A stretch of 64,000 nucleotides of DNA from an uncultured Lachnospiraceae bacterium. GTDB lineage: Bacteria; Bacillota; Clostridia; Lachnospirales; Lachnospiraceae. The notes beneath the pieces were generated by a model that worked only from the letters and a program-made list of their open reading frames with translations, was not told where the DNA came from and ran no database searches. Below are positions 52,473-61,397 of this stretch, piece after piece; within the stretch, counting starts at the first letter, position 1, and every line of letters begins with the position of its first letter. The stretch is from assembly GCA_910588285.1 (NCBI GenBank), contig CAJUQB010000004.1:1-64000 (forward strand). The letters are read 5' to 3'. Made by a program: the position numbers and the translations under genes.

Positions 52473-54470
52473 TTAAGTCAACACATCAAAGGAATACCGC
52501 TGCAGCTTCCCGATGGGTGCTCCCTGCTCCAGGAAATCCTCCACAAAATCAATCTCCTGCTGCCGCTGCTCGGTCTGAAAGCTGCACTGATAGCCCTTGC
52601 GGGCCAAGGCCGCGTCCAGCTCCTCCAGGTGCGCCTCCACCAGATCCAGGGCTGCCTCGTCCGACATACAGAAATGGGTGGTAACGTGGCTGCCCAGCAT
52701 CTTGATCCGCACATCCGTAACTCCCAGATTGTCCAGCTCCAGATGCAGCAGGGCAGACAGCTCCCCCTCCTTATCCCGAAGGCTTTTCTTGTTGGTATAT
52801 ACATACAGGTCGCTGTGGGCATTCTGCCCCCGCAGCTTCAGGGGAAGCTGCACGTAATTATACAGCTGGTTGATCTGCTGCATCATCTCCAGATTCCCCC
52901 GGACCTGGGTCGTATTCCTGGCCGCAGCGCCATCCTGCTTCCCGGCCTGCTGCAGCAGCTGCTCCAGCTTTCCCATTTGCCGGTTCAGACGCTCATACAG
53001 CTGCTCCACTGCCTTTTCCTGCTCCACCTGGCGGGGTTCCATCAGCCATTGCTCTGACATTGCCTGCCGCAGCAGCCGCTGATAGCCCTTTCCGGAAAGG
53101 AGGGATTTGAGCTTCTCCCCCTCCAGGAAAGGCTGCTTCTCCAGCTGTCCTGCAATGGCCTTCAGCAGCTCCTGGGCGCTTTGGGAGGTGTTCAGCTTCC
53201 CCCCCGAAAACAGCGCCGGGTCCTGCTCCATCCCCGGCAGCTGCCTAAGCTGGCTCTCCAGGCTCTCCAGCGCCTCCTGGCCCATAAATGCAGAGACCAG
53301 AGCTGCCCCTGACGGCAATTGGCCCCCCTGGGAATTCACCCCTGGCTGTCCCTCCTGTGCCGCTGCCTCACCTGTATGTTCAAGCCCCGGCATAAGCTGC
53401 CCTTCCTGCACCTGTGCCGCTGCCTTTCCGTCCTGACCGGCAGACGCCTCCGCGCCGGACAAGAGCTGACCATCCAAAACGGCTGCCACCACCTTCCCTT
53501 CCTGGCCGGCAGATGCCTCCGCTCCCGACAGCAGCTGACCGTCCAAAACGGCCGTCACCTTCCCTTCCTGGCCGGCAGATGCCTCTGCTCCCGGCAGCAG
53601 CTGACCATCCAAAAGGGCTGCCGTCACCCTTCCGTCCTGGCCGGCAAGGCCCTCCCCGGTCCCGGGAACTGCCTGCCCCGGTACTCCGGCTGCCTGCTGC
53701 TCTCCTGCCGTTCCCTGTCCCGGCGCTTCCGGAAGGGCAGGCTCCTCCAGAATCTCCAAAGCCTGCAGCAAGCCCTTATTCAGCGCCAGCAGCTCCTGGC
53801 TGCTGCCTTCCCCCTGGGATAACAGCTCCGGAAGCTGGTTCATCATCTGGCTAAACCGTTCCACCAGGGAATGGTTTCCCTGCTTATACGCCTCAAACTG
53901 CTGCACCATGGTCTCCGTAATGGGAAAGCCCAGCTTTTTCATCTGTGCCAGGCTCTCCGGCCCGGCGCCGGGAAACATCTGCAGCTGCCGCGCCATGGTA
54001 AGCAGACTGTTCTTATTGATGGGAAGCTGGTTCTGCATCATTGCGTTGACCATCTGCAGGTTCCGTTCATTGACCATAAGTCCCGCCGCTGCCAGCGCCT
54101 TCTGCAGGGTAGGATTGTATGCGCTCTCCACCGGCACCTGCCGCAGCATCAGCTGATTATTTTGGTTGGATTTCACCTGGAACAATACCGGCTGCCCCTG
54201 TGTCACCGATACCCCGGAATCCAGCCTTGCATGAACGGTCTGGCCGTTGTCCAGACTTACCGTGACATTTCCATCCTTCATCTGCGTCACGGTGCCGGTG
54301 AACATACTGCCCTTCCCCAGCTGCATCAGCTCCTGGGAAACCGCATTTGCCGCATCCGATACCACGGCATTGGCCCCGTGATGCACGCCGGCAGATACGA
54401 CCCCATTTGCCAGGCCCTGCCCTGTGGATAATTGATTCTGATATTGTGTAATTCCGCCCAGATTTGCCAT
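52473..54470 (-). CDS. FliK-like hook-length-control domain protein with internal repeats
   Basis: The start at 54470 follows AAAGGAG; the frame is open further upstream but overlaps rnhB. The 665-residue product has an N-terminal region with a beta-barrel-like stretch (GTVTQMKDGNVTVSLDNGQT). A low-complexity middle follows with four 22-23-residue tandem repeats (unit AGQEGKVTAVLDGQLLSGAEA; DNA about 53380-53645). The C-terminal ~110 residues resemble the FliK core (LPLKLRGQNAHSDLYVYTNK, LGVTDVRIKMLGSHVTTHFC). No other flagellar gene is in the window. It lies 40 bases upstream of the FlhB-C gene, so the two may work together. Confidence 0.75.
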   Translation of the reverse strand: MANLGGITQYQNQLSTGQGLANGVVSAGVHHGANAVVSDAANAVSQELMQLGKGSMFTGTVTQMKDGNVTVSLDNGQTVHARLDSGVSVTQGQPVLFQVKSNQNNQLMLRQVPVESAYNPTLQKALAAAGLMVNERNLQMVNAMMQNQLPINKNSLLTMARQLQMFPGAGPESLAQMKKLGFPITETMVQQFEAYKQGNHSLVERFSQMMNQLPELLSQGEGSSQELLALNKGLLQALEILEEPALPEAPGQGTAGEQQAAGVPGQAVPGTGEGLAGQDGRVTAALLDGQLLPGAEASAGQEGKVTAVLDGQLLSGAEASAGQEGKVVAAVLDGQLLSGAEASAGQDGKAAAQVQEGQLMPGLEHTGEAAAQEGQPGVNSQGGQLPSGAALVSAFMGQEALESLESQLRQLPGMEQDPALFSGGKLNTSQSAQELLKAIAGQLEKQPFLEGEKLKSLLSGKGYQRLLRQAMSEQWLMEPRQVEQEKAVEQLYERLNRQMGKLEQLLQQAGKQDGAAARNTTQVRGNLEMMQQINQLYNYVQLPLKLRGQNAHSDLYVYTNKKSLRDKEGELSALLHLELDNLGVTDVRIKMLGSHVTTHFCMSDEAALDLVEAHLEELDAALARKGYQCSFQTEQRQQEIDFVEDFLEQGAPIGKLQRYSFDVLT

Positions 54471-54540
54471 GGAAACTCCTTTCCTGATACCGGCTGACAT
54501 TCCCCTGCCCCCATGGTCCATGAGTAGCATTCCCGCCGGA

Positions 54541-55299
54541 TCAGATAAAACTTCTGATAAAGGTGGCCCGGTGAATAGGACTGGGGCCATACTTTTTCAA
54601 TGCCTCAATATGTGACGCAACGCCATAGCCCTTGTTGGAGGCAAAGCCGTATTCCGGCATAAGCCTGTCATACTCCACCATCAGCCGGTCCCTGGTGACC
54701 TTGGCCACAATGCTGGCTGCGCCAATGGAAATGCTTCTGGCATCTCCGTGAATGATCGGCACCTGGCGGATGGATATCCCCGGAATCGTTACTGCGTCAT
54801 TTAATAATATATCGGGCATTACAGCCAGATTCTGAATGGCCTCTCCCATAGCCTCATAGGTGGCCTGCAAAATATTGATCTCGTCAATACGCCCATGGGA
54901 CGCCATCCCAATGCCTACTGCCACAGCCTGCTCCATGATGATCTCGTAGAGCTCCTCCCTTTTTTTCTCGGAAAGCTTCTTGGAATCATTGATATATAAA
55001 ATCCCGCAGTCCTTGGGCAGGATCACCGCCCCGGCAACCACCGGACCTGCCAGAGGTCCCCGGCCCACCTCATCGATGCCGCAGATAAACTCACAATCCC
55101 CGTAGGCCCGCTCATATTCCTGCAATTGATAGATGCGCTGTCTCTCTGCCTCCAGCTTCTCCTGCCGGCGATTCGCCTGTTCTACAAGCTTTCGGACGCC
55201 CTCCCGTCCATCCTGCATATATTCTGCTACAAAAGCAGGCAGCTGCTCATCTGCCGCTGCCTGTAATTCTCTTCTGATCTCTTGGATCGCCTTTGCCAT
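54541..55299 (-). CDS. rnhB: Ribonuclease HII
   Basis: The 252-residue enzyme has a ~75-residue helical N-terminal extension and the RNase HII core: ICGIDEVGRGPLAGPVVAGA, YINDSKKLSEKKREEL and later SIGAASIVAKVTRDRLM, holding the DEDD metal-binding set. It removes RNA from DNA hybrids and starts ribonucleotide excision. The extension is usual for the Bacillus/Clostridium form. Confidence 0.93.
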   Translation of the reverse strand: MAKAIQEIRRELQAAADEQLPAFVAEYMQDGREGVRKLVEQANRRQEKLEAERQRIYQLQEYERAYGDCEFICGIDEVGRGPLAGPVVAGAVILPKDCGILYINDSKKLSEKKREELYEIIMEQAVAVGIGMASHGRIDEINILQATYEAMGEAIQNLAVMPDILLNDAVTIPGISIRQVPIIHGDARSISIGAASIVAKVTRDRLMVEYDRLMPEYGFASNKGYGVASHIEALKKYGPSPIHRATFIRSFI

Positions 55300-55317
55300 C
55301 TTTTGTTCCTCTCCTGC

Positions 55318-55941
55318 CTATTGATGCTTTATGAATCCAAATTTAGAGAAGGGGTAGATTCGCAGCCATGCCCGGCCAATAATATCCTCCCGCTTAATAT
55401 TCGCCACACTGGGATCCCGGCTGTCACTGCTGTGATTGCGGTTATCCCCCAGCACAAAATACTCGTCCTCTCCCAGCGTAACAGGCTGCTCTGCCAGTCC
55501 CAGGTTGGTGGGTGCAATCACCTCCCGGCCATAGGATTCTGCCAGCTCCTCCCCATTGATATAGATCGTGCCCTTGGCATCAATCTGTACCGTCTCACCC
55601 GGCAGACCGATAATCCGCTTAATATAGTAGGTATTGTCCTTATATTGGAAAGGAAATACAATGATATCAAACCGCTCCGGATCCCGGAACCGGTATGTAA
55701 TCTTATCCACAATCAAATTGTCCCTATCGCTCAAAGTGTTTTCCATGGACTGCCCGTCAACCTCTGTCCGCTGCCCCACATAATGGATCACCAGATAGGT
55801 CAGGACAAAAACAATGGCAATATACATCAAAAAGCTCAATGTCTCCTTCACCGCAGAGGGAAGTCTGCCCCCTTTCTCCTGATCCTTTTTCTCTCTCTGT
55901 TCTTCCAGCTTCTCTTCTCTCCGTTCTTCTCTCTGTCCCAT
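55318..55941 (-). CDS. lepB: Type I signal peptidase
   Basis: The 207-residue protein has a charged N-terminus, one membrane segment (~38-58), the catalytic Ser in VDGQSMENTLSDRDNL and the catalytic Lys in YYIKRIIGLPGETVQI, then EYFVLGDNRNHSSDSRD. I start it at 55941, after AAAGGAA; an ATG nine codons earlier is possible. It is the second of two signal-peptidase genes separated by rbgA. Confidence 0.9.
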   Translation of the reverse strand: MGQREERREEKLEEQREKKDQEKGGRLPSAVKETLSFLMYIAIVFVLTYLVIHYVGQRTEVDGQSMENTLSDRDNLIVDKITYRFRDPERFDIIVFPFQYKDNTYYIKRIIGLPGETVQIDAKGTIYINGEELAESYGREVIAPTNLGLAEQPVTLGEDEYFVLGDNRNHSSDSRDPSVANIKREDIIGRAWLRIYPFSKFGFIKHQ

Positions 55942-56001
55942 TTCAATTCCTTTCTGCCTGCTTTTCAATACTTCTTTTCAACATTTATTGTAAGCCTCTT
56001 G

Positions 56002-56841
56002 CTATGGAAATTCAAGCGTAATTTTCCCCAATCGTCCGCCTCGAAACTCATCCAGCAATAATGCCGCTGCCTTGGAATAATCCAGCTCTCCGCCTTTTCT
56101 GACGCATCCCCGGTTTTTGGCAATCTGCAGCAGGAGCTCTGGAGCCTCTTGCTCCTCGGATACCTGATACCGCTCTCTTAGGACACCCGGATACTCACGG
56201 GCCAGGATCCGGATCAGCTCCAGGGATAATTCGTCCATATTCAAAATCTCGTCCTTGATGGAGCCCACCAGCGCCAGGTACAGCCCTACGCTCTGATCTT
56301 CGAATTTGGGCCACAGGATCCCCGGCGTATCCAGAAGCTCCACCTGGCGGTTCAGGCGGATCCACTGCTTCCCCTTGGTGACCCCGGGCTTATTGCCGGT
56401 TTTGGCACAGGCCTTTCCTGCATAGGTATTGATAAAGGTGGATTTGCCCACATTGGGGATCCCCACAATCATGGCCCGCACCGGGCGGTTCAAGATCCCG
56501 CGCCTTTTATCCCGCTCTGTCTTCTCCCTGCAGGCCTCGGTAATGACCCTGGAAATGGCCTTCATACTACCCTTATTCCTGGAATCTGCCTCTGCCACAA
56601 AATATCCCTTTTCCTGGAAAAAGGAGGCCCATTCCTTTGTCCGCACCGGATCCGCCAGGTCTGCTTTGTTCATCAGGATCAGCCGCGCCTTCTGCCTGCC
56701 AATCCGGTCAATGTCCGGATTGCGGCTGGCGCTGGGGATCCTGGCATCCACCAATTCGATCACAAGATCAATCAGCTTGATGTCCTCTTCCATTTGCCGT
56801 CTGGCCTTTGTCATATGGCCGGGATACCATTGAAACTCCAT
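56002..56841 (-). CDS. rbgA: Ribosome biogenesis GTPase RbgA (YlqF)
   Basis: The 279-residue protein is a circularly permuted GTPase: G4 MNKADLA comes first, then the P-loop GIPNVGKSTF near residue 130 and LDTPGILWPKFED. The N-terminal FQWYPGHMTKARRQM is diagnostic. It promotes late assembly of the 50S subunit, consistent with its ribosomal-protein neighbours. Confidence 0.93.
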   Translation of the reverse strand: MEFQWYPGHMTKARRQMEEDIKLIDLVIELVDARIPSASRNPDIDRIGRQKARLILMNKADLADPVRTKEWASFFQEKGYFVAEADSRNKGSMKAISRVITEACREKTERDKRRGILNRPVRAMIVGIPNVGKSTFINTYAGKACAKTGNKPGVTKGKQWIRLNRQVELLDTPGILWPKFEDQSVGLYLALVGSIKDEILNMDELSLELIRILAREYPGVLRERYQVSEEQEAPELLLQIAKNRGCVRKGGELDYSKAAALLLDEFRGGRLGKITLEFP

Positions 56842-56892
56842 TGTTCTTTCTCCTATTTATTTCCTATTATTTCCTTTTTCCGATTCGATCAT

Positions 56893-57522
56893 CTATTGAA
56901 TAAAGCCCAGCTTATCAAAGGGCGACACGATAAACCATGCTTTTCCCTCAATGTATTCCTTTTTTACATTGCCGATATTGGCATAACGGCTGTCCTCGCT
57001 GTTGTTGCGGTTATCCCCCAGCACGAAAAACTCCCCTTCTTCCACCACAATGGGCTCCTCCGCCATAAGGCCGTTTTCAATGGAAGGGTTCTCGATCTGC
57101 TCATCAAACAGCTGGTCATTGACATACACCTTCCCGCCTTTGATCTGCACCGTATCCCCGGGCACGGCAATGACACGTTTTACATAATGGTGGGATTTTT
57201 CGTTGCCATTTGGCAGAAAAACAATCAGGTCATTGGGCTTGGGATCCACAAGCTTATAGACAAAGCGGTTGATTAGTATTGTCTCATCTCCCGTCAAGGT
57301 TGGCTCCATAGACTGTCCTACCACATGGATGCGCATCCCAAAGAAATATACGCACAGCACTGCCACTGCCGCTGCCAGGAGAATCTCCGCCAGCCAGCCT
57401 GCCACTGCCTTCATATGCGCTGTATCTACGCCCTTCTTCCTCTGGCCAAAGCTTAAGCCTGCCGAGGACCTCCGCCGGCCGTAATGCCTTGCTATTTCGA
57501 ATTGATTTCGTCTGCGTCTCAT
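56893..57522 (-). CDS. lepB: Type I signal peptidase
   Basis: The start at 57522 follows GAGGA by eight bases. The 209-residue protein has a very basic cytoplasmic N-terminus (RRRRNQFEIARHYGRRR), one membrane segment (~40-60), the Ser in VVGQSMEPTLTGDETIL and the Lys in HYVKRVIAVPGDTVQI, ending with EFFVLGDNRNNSEDSR. It differs enough from the second copy (55318-55941) that this is an old duplication. Confidence 0.9.
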   Translation of the reverse strand: MRRRRNQFEIARHYGRRRSSAGLSFGQRKKGVDTAHMKAVAGWLAEILLAAAVAVLCVYFFGMRIHVVGQSMEPTLTGDETILINRFVYKLVDPKPNDLIVFLPNGNEKSHHYVKRVIAVPGDTVQIKGGKVYVNDQLFDEQIENPSIENGLMAEEPIVVEEGEFFVLGDNRNNSEDSRYANIGNVKKEYIEGKAWFIVSPFDKLGFIQ

Positions 57523-57639
57523 AATTCTGTCCTCTACTGAATCCATATTGCAGCGGATTACATGATATGCCCTGTACACATGACAGAAAAGGGACTGTAT
57601 CATAACAGCCCCTTTCTCTCTTACGCCACCGCAAAGGAA

Positions 57640-57993
57640 TTATTTTACACGTTCCTTAACCTTTGCACGCTTGCCTACACGGTCTCTCAGGTAATTCAGC
57701 TTCGCACGTCTTACCTTACCGTAACGGACAACCTCTACCTTCTCAACATTGGGAGAATGCAGCGGCCAGGTCTTCTCAACGCCAACGCCGTTGGAAAACT
57801 TACGGACGGTGAAGGTCTCGCGGCTGCTGCCGCCCTGTCTCTTCAATACAATGCCCTCAAATACCTGAATTCTCTCGCGGTTTCCCTCCTTGATCTTGCC
57901 GTATACCTTGACGGTATCGCCAACACGGAACTGGGGAACCTCTGCCTTCAGCTGCTCTGCCTCAATGCTTTTGATAATCTCTGCTGCGTTCAT
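57640..57993 (-). CDS. rplS: 50S ribosomal protein L19
   Basis: The 117-residue protein is standard L19 (FRVGDTVKVYGKIKEGNRER, VEVVRYGKVRRAKLNYLRDR). AGGAGG precedes the start. Although it follows trmD, it has its own promoter and a structured leader. Confidence 0.97.
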   Translation of the reverse strand: MNAAEIIKSIEAEQLKAEVPQFRVGDTVKVYGKIKEGNRERIQVFEGIVLKRQGGSSRETFTVRKFSNGVGVEKTWPLHSPNVEKVEVVRYGKVRRAKLNYLRDRVGKRAKVKERVK

Positions 57994-58033
57994 TCTGTGA
58001 CCTCCTAATGAATTAGATGTTCTTAATACGTCT

Positions 58034-58057
58034 GTAACAGAGGACCATCCTGTTTAC
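58034..58057 (-). promoter_or_regulatory. Possible L19 leader hairpin
   Basis: The rplS leader contains GTAAACAGGAtggTCCTCTGTTAC, an imperfect stem between the internal promoter and the ribosome binding site. L19 leaders that bind L19 protein are known in Firmicutes. I cannot verify the consensus here, so this is a positional suggestion. Confidence 0.35.
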
Positions 58058-58074
58058 TTGTCTCACGGAGATTA

Positions 58075-58103
58075 ATTTTATCATATCTGTTGCAAAAAAG
58101 CAA
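58075..58103 (-). promoter_or_regulatory. Internal promoter of rplS
   Basis: Minus-strand TTGCTT (58098-58103), a 17-base spacer and TAAAAT (58075-58080) lie between the trmD stop and rplS. They would give L19 extra expression over the enzyme genes of the operon. Confidence 0.6.
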
Positions 58104-58124
58104 GCCTTTTTTCGAGAAAACCCG

Positions 58125-58835
58125 CTACTCCCCCCCGCCTCCTTGGCCCTCCACATACCGCTGCCACAGATCCGGCCTGCGCTCCCTGGTCCGAAGCTCT
58201 GCCTGCTGCTGCCGCCAATCCGCGATATTCTTGTGATGGCCGGACAGCAGCACCTGGGGCACCCTTTTTCCCATCCACTCCTCCGGCCTGCTGTACTGGG
58301 GATATTCCAGCAGGTCATTTTCAAAGGACTCCCAGCTGCCGGATTCCTGGTTGGTCAGCACCCCGGGCACCATACGGGAAATGGCGTCTACCATCACCAT
58401 GGCCGGAAGCTCCCCGCCTGTGAGCACGTAATCCCCAATGGAAACATAATCCGTCACAATCTCCTCCAGCACCCGCTCGTCAATGCCCTCGTAATGGCCG
58501 CAGAGAAAAATGAGATCCTGCTCCCCGGCATACTCCTTAGCCATAGTCTGGGTAAATGTTGGGCCCTGGGGGGTCAGGTAGACGCACCGGGGGCGGTAAC
58601 CCAGCCGGTCTGTCACTGATTTCCAGGCGTCATAGACCGGCTGGGCCTGCATCAGCATCCCGGCGCCGCCGCCGTAGGGATAATCGTCCACCCGGTTATG
58701 CCGGTCCAGGGTATAATCCCGAATATTCACAGTCTCTATGGCAAGATGCCCGGCCTGTACCGCCCGGCCAATGATACTGGTGTTCAGCCCCTCCCGCACC
58801 ATATCCGGAAACAGCGTCAAAATATAAAAATTCAT
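58125..58835 (-). CDS. trmD: tRNA (guanine-N1-)-methyltransferase
   Basis: The 236-residue SPOUT-class enzyme (MNFYILTLFPDMVREGLNTS, DYPYGGGAGMLMQAQPVYDA, LCGHYEGIDERVLEEIVTDY, IGDYVLTGGELPAMV) methylates G37 of tRNAs with S-adenosylmethionine. The trefoil knot motifs are complete. It lies 11 bases after rimM. Confidence 0.97.
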   Translation of the reverse strand: MNFYILTLFPDMVREGLNTSIIGRAVQAGHLAIETVNIRDYTLDRHNRVDDYPYGGGAGMLMQAQPVYDAWKSVTDRLGYRPRCVYLTPQGPTFTQTMAKEYAGEQDLIFLCGHYEGIDERVLEEIVTDYVSIGDYVLTGGELPAMVMVDAISRMVPGVLTNQESGSWESFENDLLEYPQYSRPEEWMGKRVPQVLLSGHHKNIADWRQQQAELRTRERRPDLWQRYVEGQGGGGE

Positions 58836-58846
58836 CCCATACTCTC

Positions 58847-59365
58847 CTAATCCATAAGCCCCGGCAGCACATGCACCGTCATGCTCCGGTTCTCCATATC
58901 CACCTCTAAAATGCAGTCCAAAATGGCTGGCAGCAGCAAATCCTTCCGCCCCGGCTGGCTGACCACGTACACATCATTGGCCCCGGTCTGCAGCACGTCC
59001 GTGATGGTTCCGAGGGCTTCCCCCTCCTTGGATACCACCGACAGGCCAATCAGATCCGCAATGAAATATTCTCCCTCCTCGCAGGGTACTGCCTGTTCCC
59101 TGGTCACGTACAGAGGCCGGCCCCTCCAGCCCTCCACATCATTGATACTGTCAAATCCTTTAAATTTCAGGATCACCAGATTTTTGAAAAATTTCACCTG
59201 GGTAATTTCCAGCTCCTTGAGCTCCTGCTGATTTTTCCCAATATCCATAAATACATGCTTCAGCTTTTTGAAACGTTTCGCATCATCGGTAGTAGGGAAT
59301 ACCTTCACCGCTCCCCCCACGCCATGTGTAGTTGTAATAGCCCCCACCTGCAATAAATCTTCCAT
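58847..59365 (-). CDS. rimM: Ribosome maturation factor RimM
   Basis: The start at 59365 follows AAGGAGG. The 172-residue protein has the RimM N-terminal barrel (VGAITTTHGVGGAVKVFPTT) and a PRC-barrel C-terminus (YFIADLIGLSVV to ILDCILEVD). It helps assemble the head of the 30S subunit. A terminator-like hairpin separates it from khpA. Confidence 0.95.
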   Translation of the reverse strand: MEDLLQVGAITTTHGVGGAVKVFPTTDDAKRFKKLKHVFMDIGKNQQELKELEITQVKFFKNLVILKFKGFDSINDVEGWRGRPLYVTREQAVPCEEGEYFIADLIGLSVVSKEGEALGTITDVLQTGANDVYVVSQPGRKDLLLPAILDCILEVDMENRSMTVHVLPGLMD

Positions 59366-59442
59366 CGTTCCCTCCTTCTTGCCCCGCTTTTTGGGCATAT
59401 AGGTATACCCGCAGGGTGCTTCCTCCTTCTTGCCCGTGCAAA

Positions 59443-59484
59443 AAGACTATGGGACTTTGGATTCCTCCAAAACCTCATAGTCTT
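59443..59484 (-). terminator. Attenuator-like hairpin between khpA and rimM
   Basis: On the minus strand AAGACTATG pairs with CATAGTCTT, with a second stem TTTGGA-gg/aa-TCCAAA inside, followed directly by TTTTT. It begins four bases past the khpA stop, so it should end part of the transcripts that carry rpsP and khpA. Confidence 0.7.
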
Positions 59485-59488
59485 CTCT

Positions 59489-59719
59489 TTACTGTACGAT
59501 CTCAACGACCACCTTTTTGTCTTCCTTGGAAGCTGCCGCTTTCACAACAGAACGGATCGCCTTGGCAATACGCCCCTGCTTACCGATCACCTTACCCATA
59601 TCAGACTGGGCGACCCGAAGCTCGACAACAATCGACTTTTCTGTTTCTTTTTCCGTAACCACAACCTCATCGGGGCGTTCCACCAATGCCTTTGCAATTA
59701 CTTCTACCAGCTCTTTCAT
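59489..59719 (-). CDS. khpA: KH-domain RNA-binding protein KhpA
   Basis: The 76-residue protein is a single KH domain with the RNA-binding loop VIGKQGRIAKAIRSVVKAA. KhpA acts with KhpB in RNA metabolism and cell-size control in Firmicutes. It lies 18 bases after rpsP, as in most relatives. Confidence 0.93.
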   Translation of the reverse strand: MKELVEVIAKALVERPDEVVVTEKETEKSIVVELRVAQSDMGKVIGKQGRIAKAIRSVVKAAASKEDKKVVVEIVQ

Positions 59720-59737
59720 CGTGTCACCTCACGCTTC

Positions 59738-59980
59738 TTACTTTTCGATACCGGCCAATTTGAAAATCTTGCCTACCATCTCTGTGGGCTGCGCACCATT
59801 TGCCAGCCACTTCTTAGCCAGCTCCTCATTTACGTGGAACTCGCTGGGATTCCTGGTGGGGTCATAGGTTCCAATCTCCTCAATGAATCTTCCATCTCTT
59901 GGGGAGCGGGAATCTGCAACAACGATTCTATAGAAAGGAGCCTTCTTCTGTCCCATTCTCTTCAATCTGATCTTTACCAT
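59738..59980 (-). CDS. rpsP: 30S ribosomal protein S16
   Basis: The 80-residue protein is standard S16 (MVKIRLKRMGQKKAPFYRIV, VADSRSPRDGRFIEEIGTYD). GAGGAGG precedes the start. Confidence 0.97.
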   Translation of the reverse strand: MVKIRLKRMGQKKAPFYRIVVADSRSPRDGRFIEEIGTYDPTRNPSEFHVNEELAKKWLANGAQPTEMVGKIFKLAGIEK

Positions 59981-60040
59981 TCTGTTTCACCTCCTCATGA
60001 TTTCTTCTATAATAACCTGCATGTGCAGCTTATTTGCTTC

Positions 60041-61396
60041 TTAAAAGGGCGATTTAAACCTTCCGAACATCCCTCGGCCGCCCCGCTTGCCCATCATTCC
60101 CTGCATCTGCTTCATCATCTTCCTGGACTGCTCGAACTGCTTCACCAGCCGGTTCACCTCGCTGATATCCACCCCGGCCCCCGCGGCGATCCTTCGCTTG
60201 CGGCTGGGATTCAATACCCCTGGGTTCGCCCGCTCCTGAGGGGTCATGGAATAGATGATGCCTTCAATCCGGGCCATCTTCTTCTCATCCATGGCATTCT
60301 CAATCTCGGCCAGCTGGCCGCCGCCGATCCCCGGCATCATGGACAGGATGCTGGAAAGGCCCCCCAGCTTCTTCATCTGGCTCATGGATTCCAGATAATC
60401 GTCAAAGCTAAACTCCGCCTTGCGCATCTTCTCTCCCAACGCCTTGGCCTTGTCCTCATCAATCTCCTCCTGGGCCTTCTCAATCAGGGTGAGCACATCA
60501 CCCATTCCCAGAATACGGGAAGCCATCCGGTCCGGATAAAACTGCTCCAAGTCTGACAGCTTCTCTCCCATACCCACATATAAAATAGGCTTGCCGGTAA
60601 CCGCCCGGATGGAAAGAGCCGCACCGCCTCTGGTGTCGCCGTCCAGCTTGGTCAGGATCACGCCGTCAATGCCGATCTTCTCATGGAACATGGAAGCCAC
60701 ATTCACCGCATCCTGGCCTGTCATGGCATCTACCACCAGCACCGTCTGGGCCACATCCACATTGGCCTTGATCTCACAGAGCTCATTCATCATATCCTCA
60801 TCAATATGAAGACGTCCCGCCGTATCGATCAGAACCACACGGTTGCCGTTCTTGGCAGCATGCTCCAGAGCAGCCTTGGCAATATTCACCGGCTTGTGGC
60901 CGGTTCCCATGGAAAATACCTCCACGCCCTGCTTCTCCCCGTTAATCTTAAGCTGGTCAACAGCCGCCGGGCGGTAGATATCACAGGCCACCAGCAGGGG
61001 CTTCTTGCCCTTTTGCTTCAGCTTGCCGGCCAGCTTGGCTGCCGTGGTGGTCTTACCTGCTCCCTGAAGTCCTGCCATCATGATCACGGAAATCTCCTGT
61101 CCCGGTCTAAGGGCAAGCTCCGTGGTCTCTGAGCCCATCAGGTTCACCATCTCTTCGTTGACAATCTTGATTACCATCTGGCCCGGATTCAGCCCTGACA
61201 TAACGTCCTGGCCAATGGCCCGCTCCTGCACGGTCTTGGTAAACTGCTTCACCACCTTGAAGTTGACATCCGCCTCCAGGAGGGCCATCTTGACCTCCTT
61301 CAAGGCTGCCTTCACATCCGCCTCCGTCAGCAGTCCCTTGCTCCGCAGGGCTTTGAATACGTTCTGAAGTTTCTCGGATAAGCTGTCAAATGCCAT
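60041..61396 (-). CDS. ffh: Signal recognition particle protein Ffh
   Basis: The 451-residue GTPase has the N and G domains (GLQGAGKTTTAAKLAGKLK near residue 106, DTAGRLHIDEDMMNEL, TKLDGDTRGGAALS) and a Met-rich M domain with the RNA-binding RRIAAGAGVD. The C-terminus ends GGRGMFGRFKSPF. It targets membrane and secreted proteins. It lies one base after ylxM. Confidence 0.97.
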   Translation of the reverse strand: MAFDSLSEKLQNVFKALRSKGLLTEADVKAALKEVKMALLEADVNFKVVKQFTKTVQERAIGQDVMSGLNPGQMVIKIVNEEMVNLMGSETTELALRPGQEISVIMMAGLQGAGKTTTAAKLAGKLKQKGKKPLLVACDIYRPAAVDQLKINGEKQGVEVFSMGTGHKPVNIAKAALEHAAKNGNRVVLIDTAGRLHIDEDMMNELCEIKANVDVAQTVLVVDAMTGQDAVNVASMFHEKIGIDGVILTKLDGDTRGGAALSIRAVTGKPILYVGMGEKLSDLEQFYPDRMASRILGMGDVLTLIEKAQEEIDEDKAKALGEKMRKAEFSFDDYLESMSQMKKLGGLSSILSMMPGIGGGQLAEIENAMDEKKMARIEGIIYSMTPQERANPGVLNPSRKRRIAAGAGVDISEVNRLVKQFEQSRKMMKQMQGMMGKRGGRGMFGRFKSPF

Positions 61397-61397
61397 G

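Noticed and set aside
53319..53854. Repeats on the plus strand that resemble a CRISPR or a repeat protein
   Set aside because: They are the complement of the in-frame 22-23-residue repeats of the FliK-like gene. There are no unique spacers of constant length and no cas genes.
52118..54470. Start of a flagellar or type III secretion operon
   Set aside because: Only an FlhB C-terminal domain and a FliK-like protein occur, surrounded by rnhB, yraN and signal peptidase genes; no other export-apparatus gene is seen.
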